Assembly: GCF_039542035.1 (NCBI RefSeq)
Contig: NZ_BAABHJ010000003.1
Span: 186,001 to 250,000, forward strand
Source of the DNA: Actinoallomurus liliacearum
GTDB taxonomy: Bacteria > Actinomycetota > Actinomycetes > Streptosporangiales > Streptosporangiaceae
Reading direction: 5' to 3'
DNA length: 64,000 bases
The translations under genes were made by a program, and so were the position numbers. Below, in pieces: positions 49,679 to 57,689 of this stretch (its first letter is position 1; every line of letters begins with the position of its first letter). The notes below the pieces were generated by a model. The model did no database searches and was not told the origin of the DNA. It saw only the letters and a list, made by a program, of their open reading frames with translations.

Positions 49679-50866
49679 TCAGTCGCGGTGAATCGGGCCG
49701 ATCAGCGCGACGGTGAGGAGCAGCGGGACCAGGGCGGCCAGCGTTCCGGCCAGGCCGACTACCTCCGCGGCGGAGCCGATGAGGGCGGGGCCGAGCAGGA
49801 CGCCCGCGTACGTGAAGGTGGTGAGCCGCGAGACGAGGGTCGCCGGGTCGTGGCCGGTGTCGTCCTGCCGCGCGACCGCGCTGAAGACGAGCGGAACCAG
49901 CACGGACCCGCCGAAGCCCGCGACGGCGAACCCGGCGACGGCGACGGGCGGGGACGGCACGAACACGGCCGCCGCCAGGCCGCACGCCGCGACCAGCCCG
50001 CCCGCGCGGAACACCGGCGCGGCTCCGTGGCGGGCGGTCAGGCGGTCGCCGATCAGCCGCCCACCGGTCTGTCCCGCCGTGTAGGCGGTGACCGCGGCCG
50101 TGGCCAGGCCGAGCGCGACGCCTCTGCCGTCGTGCAGGAAGATCGCACCCCAGCCGAGCGCCGCGCCCTCGCAGATCATCAGCACGGTGCCGGTCAGGCC
50201 CAGCGCGACGACCCTCCCGGTCCACGCGCCGGGCAGGCCGGTGCGACCGTCCCTCCGTGATGGACGCGTACGGCGATCCGCCGCGGCGGGCAGCAGGACG
50301 GGGCCGACCAGCAGCCCGCCCACCAGGAGCACCGCTGCGGCGACGCCGAGATGCGTCGTGGACCCGACCCCGGAGTGCGCGGAGAGGGTCGCGGCCAGGG
50401 ACGCGGCGACCGCGCTGACGCTCCAGGCGGCGTGGCAGCCGTTCAGCACGGGCCGACCGGCGAGTCGCCCGACCGTCACGGCGTGCGCGTTCATGGCGGC
50501 GTCCGTCGCTCCGTGCACCGCGCCGAGCGCGGCGACGAGCAGCGCGAAACCGACGAACCCTCCGGCCAGACCGACGGCGGCCAGCAGCAGGGGCATGACG
50601 ACGAGGGACACGCGCAGCACGGCCCGGCTCCCGAACCGCGCCGCGATCGGCCCGACGAACTGCATCGACGCCAGCGCCGCCACGGCGAACAGCGCTCCGA
50701 TCGCCCCGACCTGGCCGTCGGCCAGGTGATGCTCGTCCTTGAGCGCGGGCAGCCGCACGATGTACGTCGAGAGCGTCAGCCCGTTGAGGAAGAAGACGGC
50801 GGTCGCGGGCCACCGGCCGGTGCGCGCGGCCGGCGGTGCCGAGGTGGTCGGGTCCTGAACGGTCAT
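49679..50866 (-). CDS. MFS transporter
   Basis: 395 aa from ATG 50866 with AGGAGGG upstream; the open frame extends further without a site. About twelve TM helices; motif A-like RFGSRAVLRVS after TM2 and RLIGDRLTARHGAAPVFRAGG in the second half, as in the YbjJ/YfcJ-type group of major facilitator proteins. Likely exports a small molecule using proton motive force; substrate unknown. It converges with the DedA gene, ending 5 bp from its stop. Confidence 0.88.
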   Translation of the reverse strand: MTVQDPTTSAPPAARTGRWPATAVFFLNGLTLSTYIVRLPALKDEHHLADGQVGAIGALFAVAALASMQFVGPIAARFGSRAVLRVSLVVMPLLLAAVGLAGGFVGFALLVAALGAVHGATDAAMNAHAVTVGRLAGRPVLNGCHAAWSVSAVAASLAATLSAHSGVGSTTHLGVAAAVLLVGGLLVGPVLLPAAADRRTRPSRRDGRTGLPGAWTGRVVALGLTGTVLMICEGAALGWGAIFLHDGRGVALGLATAAVTAYTAGQTGGRLIGDRLTARHGAAPVFRAGGLVAACGLAAAVFVPSPPVAVAGFAVAGFGGSVLVPLVFSAVARQDDTGHDPATLVSRLTTFTYAGVLLGPALIGSAAEVVGLAGTLAALVPLLLTVALIGPIHRD

Positions 50867-50952
50867 CGCGCCCTCCTGATCGATCGCACGTCGCGGGGAC
50901 ACCGGGTCCGCCGAAACGACGATCGGGACGGAGCGCTTCTCGACAGGACCTC

Positions 50953-51024
50953 CCGATTCGACGGGATCCCCCGATTCGACGGGATCCCCCGATTCGACGG
51001 GATCCCCCGATTCGACGGGATCTC
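50953..51024 (+). repeat. 18-bp tandem repeat, four copies
   Basis: Four direct copies of CCGATTCGACGGGATCCC (last copy with CTC for CCC), followed by a degenerate fifth, in the spacer between the MFS start and the sigma-factor stop. Each unit contains the palindromic GGATCC across the junction. Slippage-prone; may act on transcription into the MFS gene or simply vary in copy number. Confidence 0.9.
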
Positions 51025-51038
51025 CCGATCCGGCGGGC

Positions 51039-52226
51039 TCAGCCGATCCGGCCGCGGACCTCGTCGAGGCGGCGGCGCAGGTAGTGCCGCTCGGGTTCGC
51101 CGGGTGCGAGGGCGAGCGCCCGGCGGTAGGCGGTGTCGGCCTCCGCCCACCGGCCGAGGCGGCGCAGCAGGTCCGCGCGGGTCGCCGGGAGCAGGTGGTA
51201 GCCCTCCAGCGCGCCGGAGTCGGACAGCGCGTCGACGAGCACGATCCCGGCCGCCGGCCCTTCGGCCATCGCGACCGCGACCGCCCGGTTCAGTTCGACG
51301 AAGGGGGAGGCCGCGAGGCCCGCCAGCCGCTCGTACAGGGCGGCGATCCGTGCCCAGTCCGTCTCCTCGGGCGTGGCCGCGGTGGCGTGGCACGCGGCGA
51401 TGGCGGCCTGGAGCTGGTACGGCGTCGCCGTCCCGGTGAGCAGCCGCACCCCCTCGCCGATCAGCCCGTGGTGCCATCGGGTCCGGTCCTGCTCCTCCAG
51501 GGGGATCAGGACACCGGCGTGGTCCGTCCGCGCGTCCACGCGGGAGTGCTGCAACAGCATCAACGCGAGGAGGCCGCGCACCTCGGTCTCGGTCGGCATG
51601 AGGCGTTCCAGCAGCCGGCCGAGCCTGATCGCCTCCTCGGCGAGCTCACGACGCCCGGAGTAGCCCTCGTTGAACAGCAGGTAGAGCACGCCCAGCACGC
51701 CGGCGAGCCGCTCCGGCAGCAGGTCCGGCGGGGGCACCCGGTACGGGATGCCCGCCTCCTTGATCTTCCGCTTGGCGCGGAAGAGCCGCTGCCCCATCGT
51801 CGTCACCGGCGTCAGGAACGCCCGGGCGATCTCCTCGGTGGTCAGGCCGGCGACCGTCCGCAGGGTGAGCGCGACCCGGGCGTCCAGCGCGAGCGCGGGA
51901 TGGCAGCAGGTGAAGATCAGCCGCAGTCGGTCGTCGTCCCACGCGCCGTCTCCGGAACCCGGCACCTCGGCCACCTCCTTGAGCTTCGCCGCCTCGACCG
52001 TGCCGCGGCGCAGCCGGTCCAGGGCGCGGTTGCGCGCGGTCGTGGTCAGCCACGCCCCGGGGCGGCGGGGGACGCCCTCGCCGGGCCAGTGGATCAGGGC
52101 CGCCTCGAAGGCGTCCTGGACGCACTCCTCGGCCAGCTCCCAGTCGCCGGTGAGGCGGATGAGGGTCGCCAGCACCTTGGCCCGTTCGTCGCGGTAGGCG
52201 GCGGCGACGGCGTCCCGGGTGTTCAC
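51039..52226 (-). CDS. ECF42-type RNA polymerase sigma factor with C-terminal extension
   Basis: 395 aa from GTG 52226, overlapping the preceding DGPF gene by 4 nt (GTGA). Sigma region 2 at about 12-80 (LIRLTGDWELAEECVQDAFEAAL, RPGAWLTTTARNRALDRLRR) and region 4 at about 118-165 (TVAGLTTEEIARAF, TTMGQRLFRAKRKI), then a ~200-residue helical extension ending in TPR-like segments. This is the ECF42 layout, which carries the extension instead of an anti-sigma factor and is linked to DGPF/YCII proteins. Presumably it directs transcription of the coupled gene. Confidence 0.9.
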   Translation of the reverse strand: MNTRDAVAAAYRDERAKVLATLIRLTGDWELAEECVQDAFEAALIHWPGEGVPRRPGAWLTTTARNRALDRLRRGTVEAAKLKEVAEVPGSGDGAWDDDRLRLIFTCCHPALALDARVALTLRTVAGLTTEEIARAFLTPVTTMGQRLFRAKRKIKEAGIPYRVPPPDLLPERLAGVLGVLYLLFNEGYSGRRELAEEAIRLGRLLERLMPTETEVRGLLALMLLQHSRVDARTDHAGVLIPLEEQDRTRWHHGLIGEGVRLLTGTATPYQLQAAIAACHATAATPEETDWARIAALYERLAGLAASPFVELNRAVAVAMAEGPAAGIVLVDALSDSGALEGYHLLPATRADLLRRLGRWAEADTAYRRALALAPGEPERHYLRRRLDEVRGRIG

Positions 52227-52540
52227 TCGGTCCAGAACGGCCGGAGTTCGATGGTGCCGAACTCCGCCGCCGGGTGTTTCGACGCCACCTCGATCGCCTC
52301 GTCGAGGTCGGCGCACTCGAGGATGTCGAATCCGCCGATCTGCTCCTTGGTCTCGGCGAACGGCCCGTCGGCGATGAGCAGCTCGTCGTCCCTCCGGCGT
52401 ACCGTCGTCGAGTCCCGGACCGGACGGAGCCGGTTGCCCGTCAGCCGTACGCCCCGCCCTTCCATCTCCTCGATCCAGGGGGTGGGATCGGCGTTTCGCT
52501 CCACGTCCTCGTCGACGCAGACGAGCAGCAGGTATTTCAT
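52223..52540 (-). CDS. YCII/DGPF-domain protein coupled to the ECF42 sigma factor
   Basis: 105 aa; AAGGAGGAG upstream of the ATG. Ferredoxin-like YCII fold with the signature LLIADGPFAETKEQIGGFDIL, containing DGPF, and an N-terminal KYLLLVCVDED strand. ECF42 systems almost always carry such proteins, which may be targets or modulators of the sigma factor. Stop overlaps the sigma start by 4 nt, so both are translated together. Confidence 0.92.
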   Translation of the reverse strand: MKYLLLVCVDEDVERNADPTPWIEEMEGRGVRLTGNRLRPVRDSTTVRRRDDELLIADGPFAETKEQIGGFDILECADLDEAIEVASKHPAAEFGTIELRPFWTE

Positions 52541-52663
52541 GTCTCCTCCTTGAAGGGGTCGTCCCTCAGGAACGACGAACGGCGAAGGACGGTTCTCGAC
52601 ACGTGCGTCAACCTTGGCGAGCGAGGCGGGTTCGCCTCGTGGTCCTCGGGGGAGTAGTCGGTC

Positions 52664-53575
52664 ATGGGCGGTGTGGACGGTACGAGAGTCGGGTTCGTCG
52701 GCGTGGGCCGCATGGGGACGCCGATGTGCCGGAACCTCGCACGGGCCGACGGTTACCGAGTGCTGGCGAGCGACATCGATCCGGCGCGTGCGGACGTGGT
52801 GGAGGCGTGCGGCGCCGCGTGGACTCCGGTGACCGCGGAGGCCGCGCGGTCCGCGGACGTGCTGATCACGATGCTGCCCGGCGCCAAGGCGGTCGCCGCG
52901 GCGATGGTCGACGGCGGGCTGGTCGACGCGCTGCCGTCCGGCGCCGTGTGGATCGACATGTCCAGCAACTCCCCGGCCGCCGCGGAGCCGATCCGGCGGC
53001 TGGCCGACGCGCGGGGGATCGACGTCCTGGACGCGCCCGTCGGAGGAGGCGTGCCCGCCGCCGAGGCGGGGACGCTGCAGTTCTTCGTCGGCGGGGACGG
53101 CGCGGTGCTGAAGCGTCACCGGCCGCTCCTGGAGGTGCTGGGCGACCCCGCCCGGATCACGCACGTCGGGGGACACGGCAGCGGGTACACCGTGAAGCTG
53201 ATCGTCAATCTGCTCTGGTTCGGGCAGGCGGTGGCCACGGCCGAGTCCTTGCTGCTGGGCCTGCGGATGGGAGTCGACCTGGCCACGCTCCGCCGGGCGC
53301 TGGCCGACAGCGCCGCCGAGAGCCGGTTCATCCGCCGAAACCTCGACGCGCTCTTCGCCGGGGACTACATGACGACCTTCGGTGTGGACCGCTGCTACGA
53401 GGAGCTGGCGGCCGTGACCGAGCTCGCCCGCGCGCACCAGGTGCCCTTCGAGGTGTCCGAGGCGGTCAGGCGGATCTACGAGCGGGCCGCCGCGCGGTAC
53501 GGGAGCGCGGACGGGGAGCTGCTGGCCGTCAGACTGCTCGAAGAGGAGTCCGGCCGGTGGCTGCGCGCCGAGTGA
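52664..53575 (+). CDS. 3-hydroxyisobutyrate dehydrogenase family oxidoreductase
   Basis: 303 aa; GGGGGAG upstream of the ATG. N-terminal NAD(P) motif GFVGVGRMGTPMCRNLA, substrate motif DAPVGGGVPAAEAGTL (variant of DAPVSGG), and the catalytic lysine in GYTVKLIVNLLW (GxxxKxxN). Beta-hydroxyacid dehydrogenases of this kind oxidise 3-hydroxyisobutyrate, glyoxylate-related tartronate semialdehyde or similar acids. No pathway neighbours. A 34-bp perfect palindrome follows. Confidence 0.88.
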   Translation: MGGVDGTRVGFVGVGRMGTPMCRNLARADGYRVLASDIDPARADVVEACGAAWTPVTAEAARSADVLITMLPGAKAVAAAMVDGGLVDALPSGAVWIDMSSNSPAAAEPIRRLADARGIDVLDAPVGGGVPAAEAGTLQFFVGGDGAVLKRHRPLLEVLGDPARITHVGGHGSGYTVKLIVNLLWFGQAVATAESLLLGLRMGVDLATLRRALADSAAESRFIRRNLDALFAGDYMTTFGVDRCYEELAAVTELARAHQVPFEVSEAVRRIYERAAARYGSADGELLAVRLLEEESGRWLRAE

Positions 53576-53601
53576 CCCGGATGACGCCGCGCGGACGAAG
53601 A

Positions 53602-53635
53602 AGACGCCCGGCCGGGAGCTCCCGGCCGGGCGTCT
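53602..53635. terminator. 34-bp perfect palindrome, bidirectional terminator
   Basis: Positions 53602-53635 form a palindrome with no loop bases beyond the central GC; arms begin AGACGCCCGGCCGGGAG. It lies 27 bp after the dehydrogenase stop and 9 bp before the convergent glycoside-hydrolase stop. Confidence 0.8.
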
Positions 53636-53644
53636 CGCCGTCTC

Positions 53645-56600
53645 CTACGGCTGGACGTTGATCGTGAAGGTGGACGTCGTGTTCCTGATGTCGACCGCGT
53701 TGTCGCTCATCTTGAGGTTGTGGAAGGTGACCGAGCCGACCGCCGGGCCCTGACCGGGCTCGGGCAGCTCATTCGCCCAGAGGCCGAACCCCGACTTGGC
53801 GTCGTAGGCGTCGCCGCTCTTGTGCGCGCCCGTGATCGTGATGTTGGTGAGCACGGTGTCGGTGACCGGGTTCAGGGGCTGGCCGCCCACGTAGTCGGTC
53901 TGGAACATGATCCCGGAGTACGTCGGGTCGATGATGTCGACGTCACTGACCCGGATCGCCCGGAACTGCTTCGAGGCGGAGAACATCCAGATCGCGGGGA
54001 AGGTCTGCGCGCCCCAGAAGTGGCCGCCGGCCCGCACGATCGAGATGTTGTCGAACGTCGTCTGATCCGGTCCGAAGTCCTCCATCGGGTAGCCGAAGTC
54101 CAGCGAGCTGATCGTGATGCCGGAGTAGGTCAGCGTGTCGGCGATGTAGACGTTCTTGACGGTGTTGTCCTGCCCGCCGTACACCGCGACGCCCGCCGCA
54201 CGCCACGGCAGGATCGCCGTGAGGTTCTGGAGGACGTTGTTCTTCTCGCCGGTGCCGCCGGAGTCGGTCGCGGCGAACAGCGCGAAGCTGTCGTCGCCGG
54301 TGCTGCGGGCCTCGTCGTTGGACACCAGGTTGTCCGAGCTGCCGTTGGTCATGTTGACGCCGTCGGCGAACGTGTCCCGGATCCGCGCGTTGGTGATCGT
54401 CATGTGGTCGGTGTTGTTGCCCCAGTACATGCAGACCATGTGCTCGACCCAGATGTTGTCGATCGTGTCGTTCGCGACGTTCTGGAGGTCGAACACCTTG
54501 CCCGGCCCGTCGATCCGCGAGGTGTAGTTGCCGAAGTAGGCGAAGCCGGAGAAGGTCGAGCCGTTCGCCGTCGCGTCCGCGCGGATCCCGATGTCGGTGT
54601 TCTCCTGGCCGGTGGGCGCCTGGAACTGGGTGTACCAGGGGCCGGCGCCGACCAGCTTGATCGCCTTGCCGTAGACCTGGAGCTTGCCGGACGTCTGGTA
54701 CGTGCCCGCGGGCAGGTACACGCCGACCAGGGTGGAGTCCTGCCGCACCTTGTCCAGGGCGTTCTGCACGTCCTGCTGGGTGAAGCCGGCCGGCACCGCG
54801 TACTTGGCCGGGTCGGGGTTGGCGATGGGGGAGACCTGCTCGGTGTCGACGAAGTCGATCGAGTAGTAGGCCGCCGTGTTGGCCGCGTCCTTCTGCAGCC
54901 TGATCTTGTGCCCGGCCGGGACGGTCGTGCCGAGCATGACGTGCGCCTCGTCGTAGATGTGCCGCGGCGAGGAGTCCGGCGAGTTGCCCGGACCCGTCTC
55001 GTTGCCGTAGAGCCACGCGAAGTGCGAGGTCAGGTCGATGGTCTTGAGGAACGTCCCGTCGACGTAGATGTCCAGCGTCGAGTTGATCCCGCCGCCGCCC
55101 GAGGCGTCCGGCATGGCGAAGCGGGTGACGAGCGTGTTGGTGCTCGCCTTGGTGGTGAACTCCACGCTGCTGCCGGTGGTGGCGAGCTTCACCGCCCGGC
55201 GGCCGGACGCCTCACCGGCCAGGTCGCCGATCGTACGGTTCGGGCCGACGACGGTCGCCCCACCGGCCAGGACGCCGTCCTCGGCCTCGTAGGTGTCGTA
55301 CGGCATGTTCGCGCCGCGTCCGACGAAGAACGGCGTCGTGCTGGTGTTGTTCGCCTGCTTGACCGGAAGCTCGTTCGCGTCGTTGTCCAGCACGACCTTG
55401 ACGGTGTACCTGCCGTTCACCGCCGTCCAGGAGCCGAGGCTCACCGTGCCGGCGGTGGCGCCCGGGGCGATCGTCCCGCTGACCGAGCCGGTGAACGTCT
55501 TGACGGTGTTGCCGTTCGCGTCGAGCAGCGTCAGCGTGACGCCGTGCGAGCCCGCGCCCGAGGCGACGGTGCCCTGGTTCTTCACCGTCACGCCGAACGT
55601 CACGGTGTTGCCGGCCGCGGGGTTGCCGGGCGTCCAGGTCACCGACGAGGCGATCAGGTCGGAGCTGGCGACCGGCGCGACGACCAGCGAGGACGGGCTC
55701 GTGTAGGAGTTGTTGTCCTCGTTCAGCTCCAGCACGTTGTCGGCCTCGTCGACCTTGGCCGTCAGCGGGTAGGTGCCCGCGGCGCGGGTCCCGATGGACG
55801 CGGTGACCGTGGTGGAGGCCCCTGCGGCCAGGGCGCCGACCGCCGCGGTGCCGGCCTTCTGTCCGGCGAGGTAGAAGTTGACGTCCGTCGCGTCGGACGC
55901 GGCCGTCCCGGTGTTCTTCACCGTCGCCTTGAGCGAGACGGAGTCGGTCTCGGTCGGCGACGCCGGGGTCCACGACGCGTCGGTGATCGACAGGTCGGGG
56001 GCCGGCGCCGGGGTGCCGATGACCTGCAGTTCGGCGACCTGGCCGCCGGTGGCACCGGAGTTGGCGGTGAACTTCAGCTGCACGTCGACGGCCGTGGCCG
56101 TCACCGGGATCGTCACCGTGTTCCCCGAGGTGGGGTCGAAGGTGTACGCCTTGGCGGCGACGAGGCTGGTGAAGGACCCGGAGTGGCTCGCCCGGCCGAG
56201 CACCTCGATCGTCTGGGTGCGCCTGCCCCAGGAGGCGTCCGGGTTGAGCTTGACGACGACGGAGCCGAGGTCGGCCTTGACCCGCAGGTTCACCGTCAGC
56301 GTGTCCGGATAGGCGTTGGCCGCGGCCTCCCAGTAGGTGCCCAGGTTGCCGTCGTTCGCGTTCGTCTCCACGAAGTCGTAGATGTGGGACGAGGCCGTGA
56401 TCGGCTTGCCTGCGGCGAGGTCGGTGCCGGTCCCGCCGCTGCCCGTACGGGTCACCGTGCCGCTGTTCGGCGACTGGTTCCCCGCGGCGTCCTTCGCCCG
56501 GACGTAGTAGGTGACCGTCGCGGTGGCCGGCTGGGTGTCGGTGTAGGTCAGGACGTTGCCCGCCACGCTCCCGCGCAGCGCGCCGTTGGCGTACACGTCG

Positions 56601-57244
56601 TACCCGGTCACGCCGACGTTGTCCGTGGCGGCGTTCCACGTCAGCTTGATCTGGCCGGAGGAGGGCTCGGTGTAGGCCAGGTTCGTCGGCGCGGTCGGCG
56701 GCTGCTGGTCACCGGTGGCCGGCCCGTACACCTCGAACTCCGAGATCTGCCCGGCCGGCCAGCCCGTGTTGGCGGTGATGTCGAGCCGTAGGTACCGGGT
56801 GACGACCGCGTTGAATCCGACGGTCACCGTGTTGCCGCTCGCGGGGTCGAACGTGTGTCCCGCCGAGCCGACGATGTCGGTGAAGTTCGTACCGTCGGTG
56901 CTGCCCCGGACGGTGAACGTCTCGGTCCGCGCGCTCCAGTTCGCGGTCGGCAGTTTGAGCACGACCTTGTCGGTGCTGACGGCCGCGCCGAGGTCGACCT
57001 GGATCCACTGGGGGAAGGCGTTGTTGGCGCTCTCCCAGTAGGTCGACTGGTTCCCGTCATTGGCGTTGGCCGGGGGGTAGACGTCGGTGTAGCTGCTGGC
57101 CGAGACGGTCTTGCCCGCCGCCAGGTTGGGGCCGTCGGCGGCGGACGCCGGCGACGCCACCCCCAGGACGGCGGCCACGGATGTGATGAGGCTGATGACT
57201 GCGCCTCCTGCGAGCAACCGCAGCCGTGCGTGCTTCGGTCTCAT
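53645..57244 (-). CDS. secreted multidomain GH87-type glucanase (alpha-1,3-glucanase/mycodextranase)
   Basis: 1199 aa from ATG 57244 (GAGAGG upstream; the open frame starts earlier). Signal peptide ~1-36 ending ASPASAA. Then an F5/8C discoidin-type CBM (~40-175), FN3 (~180-270), a second discoidin-like domain (~275-415), two CARDB repeats (~420-650), a CBM6/malectin-like EAEDG domain (~655-800) and a C-terminal beta-helix. The beta-helix has the GH87 acidic residues in TFADGVNMTNG and STGDDSFALF, 23 residues apart. GH87 enzymes cut alpha-1,3-glucan or nigeran of fungal walls. Divergent from the GH20 gene. Confidence 0.78.
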   Translation of the reverse strand: MRPKHARLRLLAGGAVISLITSVAAVLGVASPASAADGPNLAAGKTVSASSYTDVYPPANANDGNQSTYWESANNAFPQWIQVDLGAAVSTDKVVLKLPTANWSARTETFTVRGSTDGTNFTDIVGSAGHTFDPASGNTVTVGFNAVVTRYLRLDITANTGWPAGQISEFEVYGPATGDQQPPTAPTNLAYTEPSSGQIKLTWNAATDNVGVTGYDVYANGALRGSVAGNVLTYTDTQPATATVTYYVRAKDAAGNQSPNSGTVTRTGSGGTGTDLAAGKPITASSHIYDFVETNANDGNLGTYWEAAANAYPDTLTVNLRVKADLGSVVVKLNPDASWGRRTQTIEVLGRASHSGSFTSLVAAKAYTFDPTSGNTVTIPVTATAVDVQLKFTANSGATGGQVAELQVIGTPAPAPDLSITDASWTPASPTETDSVSLKATVKNTGTAASDATDVNFYLAGQKAGTAAVGALAAGASTTVTASIGTRAAGTYPLTAKVDEADNVLELNEDNNSYTSPSSLVVAPVASSDLIASSVTWTPGNPAAGNTVTFGVTVKNQGTVASGAGSHGVTLTLLDANGNTVKTFTGSVSGTIAPGATAGTVSLGSWTAVNGRYTVKVVLDNDANELPVKQANNTSTTPFFVGRGANMPYDTYEAEDGVLAGGATVVGPNRTIGDLAGEASGRRAVKLATTGSSVEFTTKASTNTLVTRFAMPDASGGGGINSTLDIYVDGTFLKTIDLTSHFAWLYGNETGPGNSPDSSPRHIYDEAHVMLGTTVPAGHKIRLQKDAANTAAYYSIDFVDTEQVSPIANPDPAKYAVPAGFTQQDVQNALDKVRQDSTLVGVYLPAGTYQTSGKLQVYGKAIKLVGAGPWYTQFQAPTGQENTDIGIRADATANGSTFSGFAYFGNYTSRIDGPGKVFDLQNVANDTIDNIWVEHMVCMYWGNNTDHMTITNARIRDTFADGVNMTNGSSDNLVSNDEARSTGDDSFALFAATDSGGTGEKNNVLQNLTAILPWRAAGVAVYGGQDNTVKNVYIADTLTYSGITISSLDFGYPMEDFGPDQTTFDNISIVRAGGHFWGAQTFPAIWMFSASKQFRAIRVSDVDIIDPTYSGIMFQTDYVGGQPLNPVTDTVLTNITITGAHKSGDAYDAKSGFGLWANELPEPGQGPAVGSVTFHNLKMSDNAVDIRNTTSTFTINVQP

Positions 57245-57689
57245 TGCGCCTCTCGTTTCGAACAGCGCCGACCGCACGCGGGCGGGGGCGCGTTGGGCGG
57301 GGCCACCTGCCGGGCGGGGCATGTGGGGGGACGCACCATTGAGGCTAAATTCACCGACAGTTCATTGCAATATACGAACAGAACAACGCAAGAACGGTAT
57401 GCAGCTCCGGGAAGTCGACCGTGGTCAAGGACTCCGGCTCGGTCCGGCGCGGCCGGATCAGGCCACCGCGGCGCACCGGGATCCCGTACGCCTGCCGCCC
57501 CGTGCCCGCGTCATCGGCGGGGGGGTGGAACGCTCGGTGAACGCCGACCGCACCGGCTCATGAGGGAAACAAAAGGGGCGATCTGTGCGGTTGCGGCGCT
57601 CATTTCCGAGGCTTCCGCGCGGGGCCGCCGCCGGGCGCCACCTTTTGGGCCTCTTGACGACGTTTCGAAAGTTATGTTCGATCTTATTT
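57245..57689. other. 445-bp divergent promoter region between GH87 and GH20 genes
   Basis: No gene is supported. Two A+T-rich patches stand out: 57345-57400, close to the GH87 start, and 57640-57690, close to the GH20 start; both are likely promoters. I did not find a DasR-like operator. Confidence 0.6.

Noticed and set aside
50953..51024. CRISPR array
   Set aside because: Repeats are directly abutting with no spacers and no cas genes are nearby.
53720..56791. 1023-codon ORF on the + strand
   Set aside because: Val/Gly/Arg-rich antisense shadow of the GH87 gene, whose minus-strand protein has clear signal peptide and domains.
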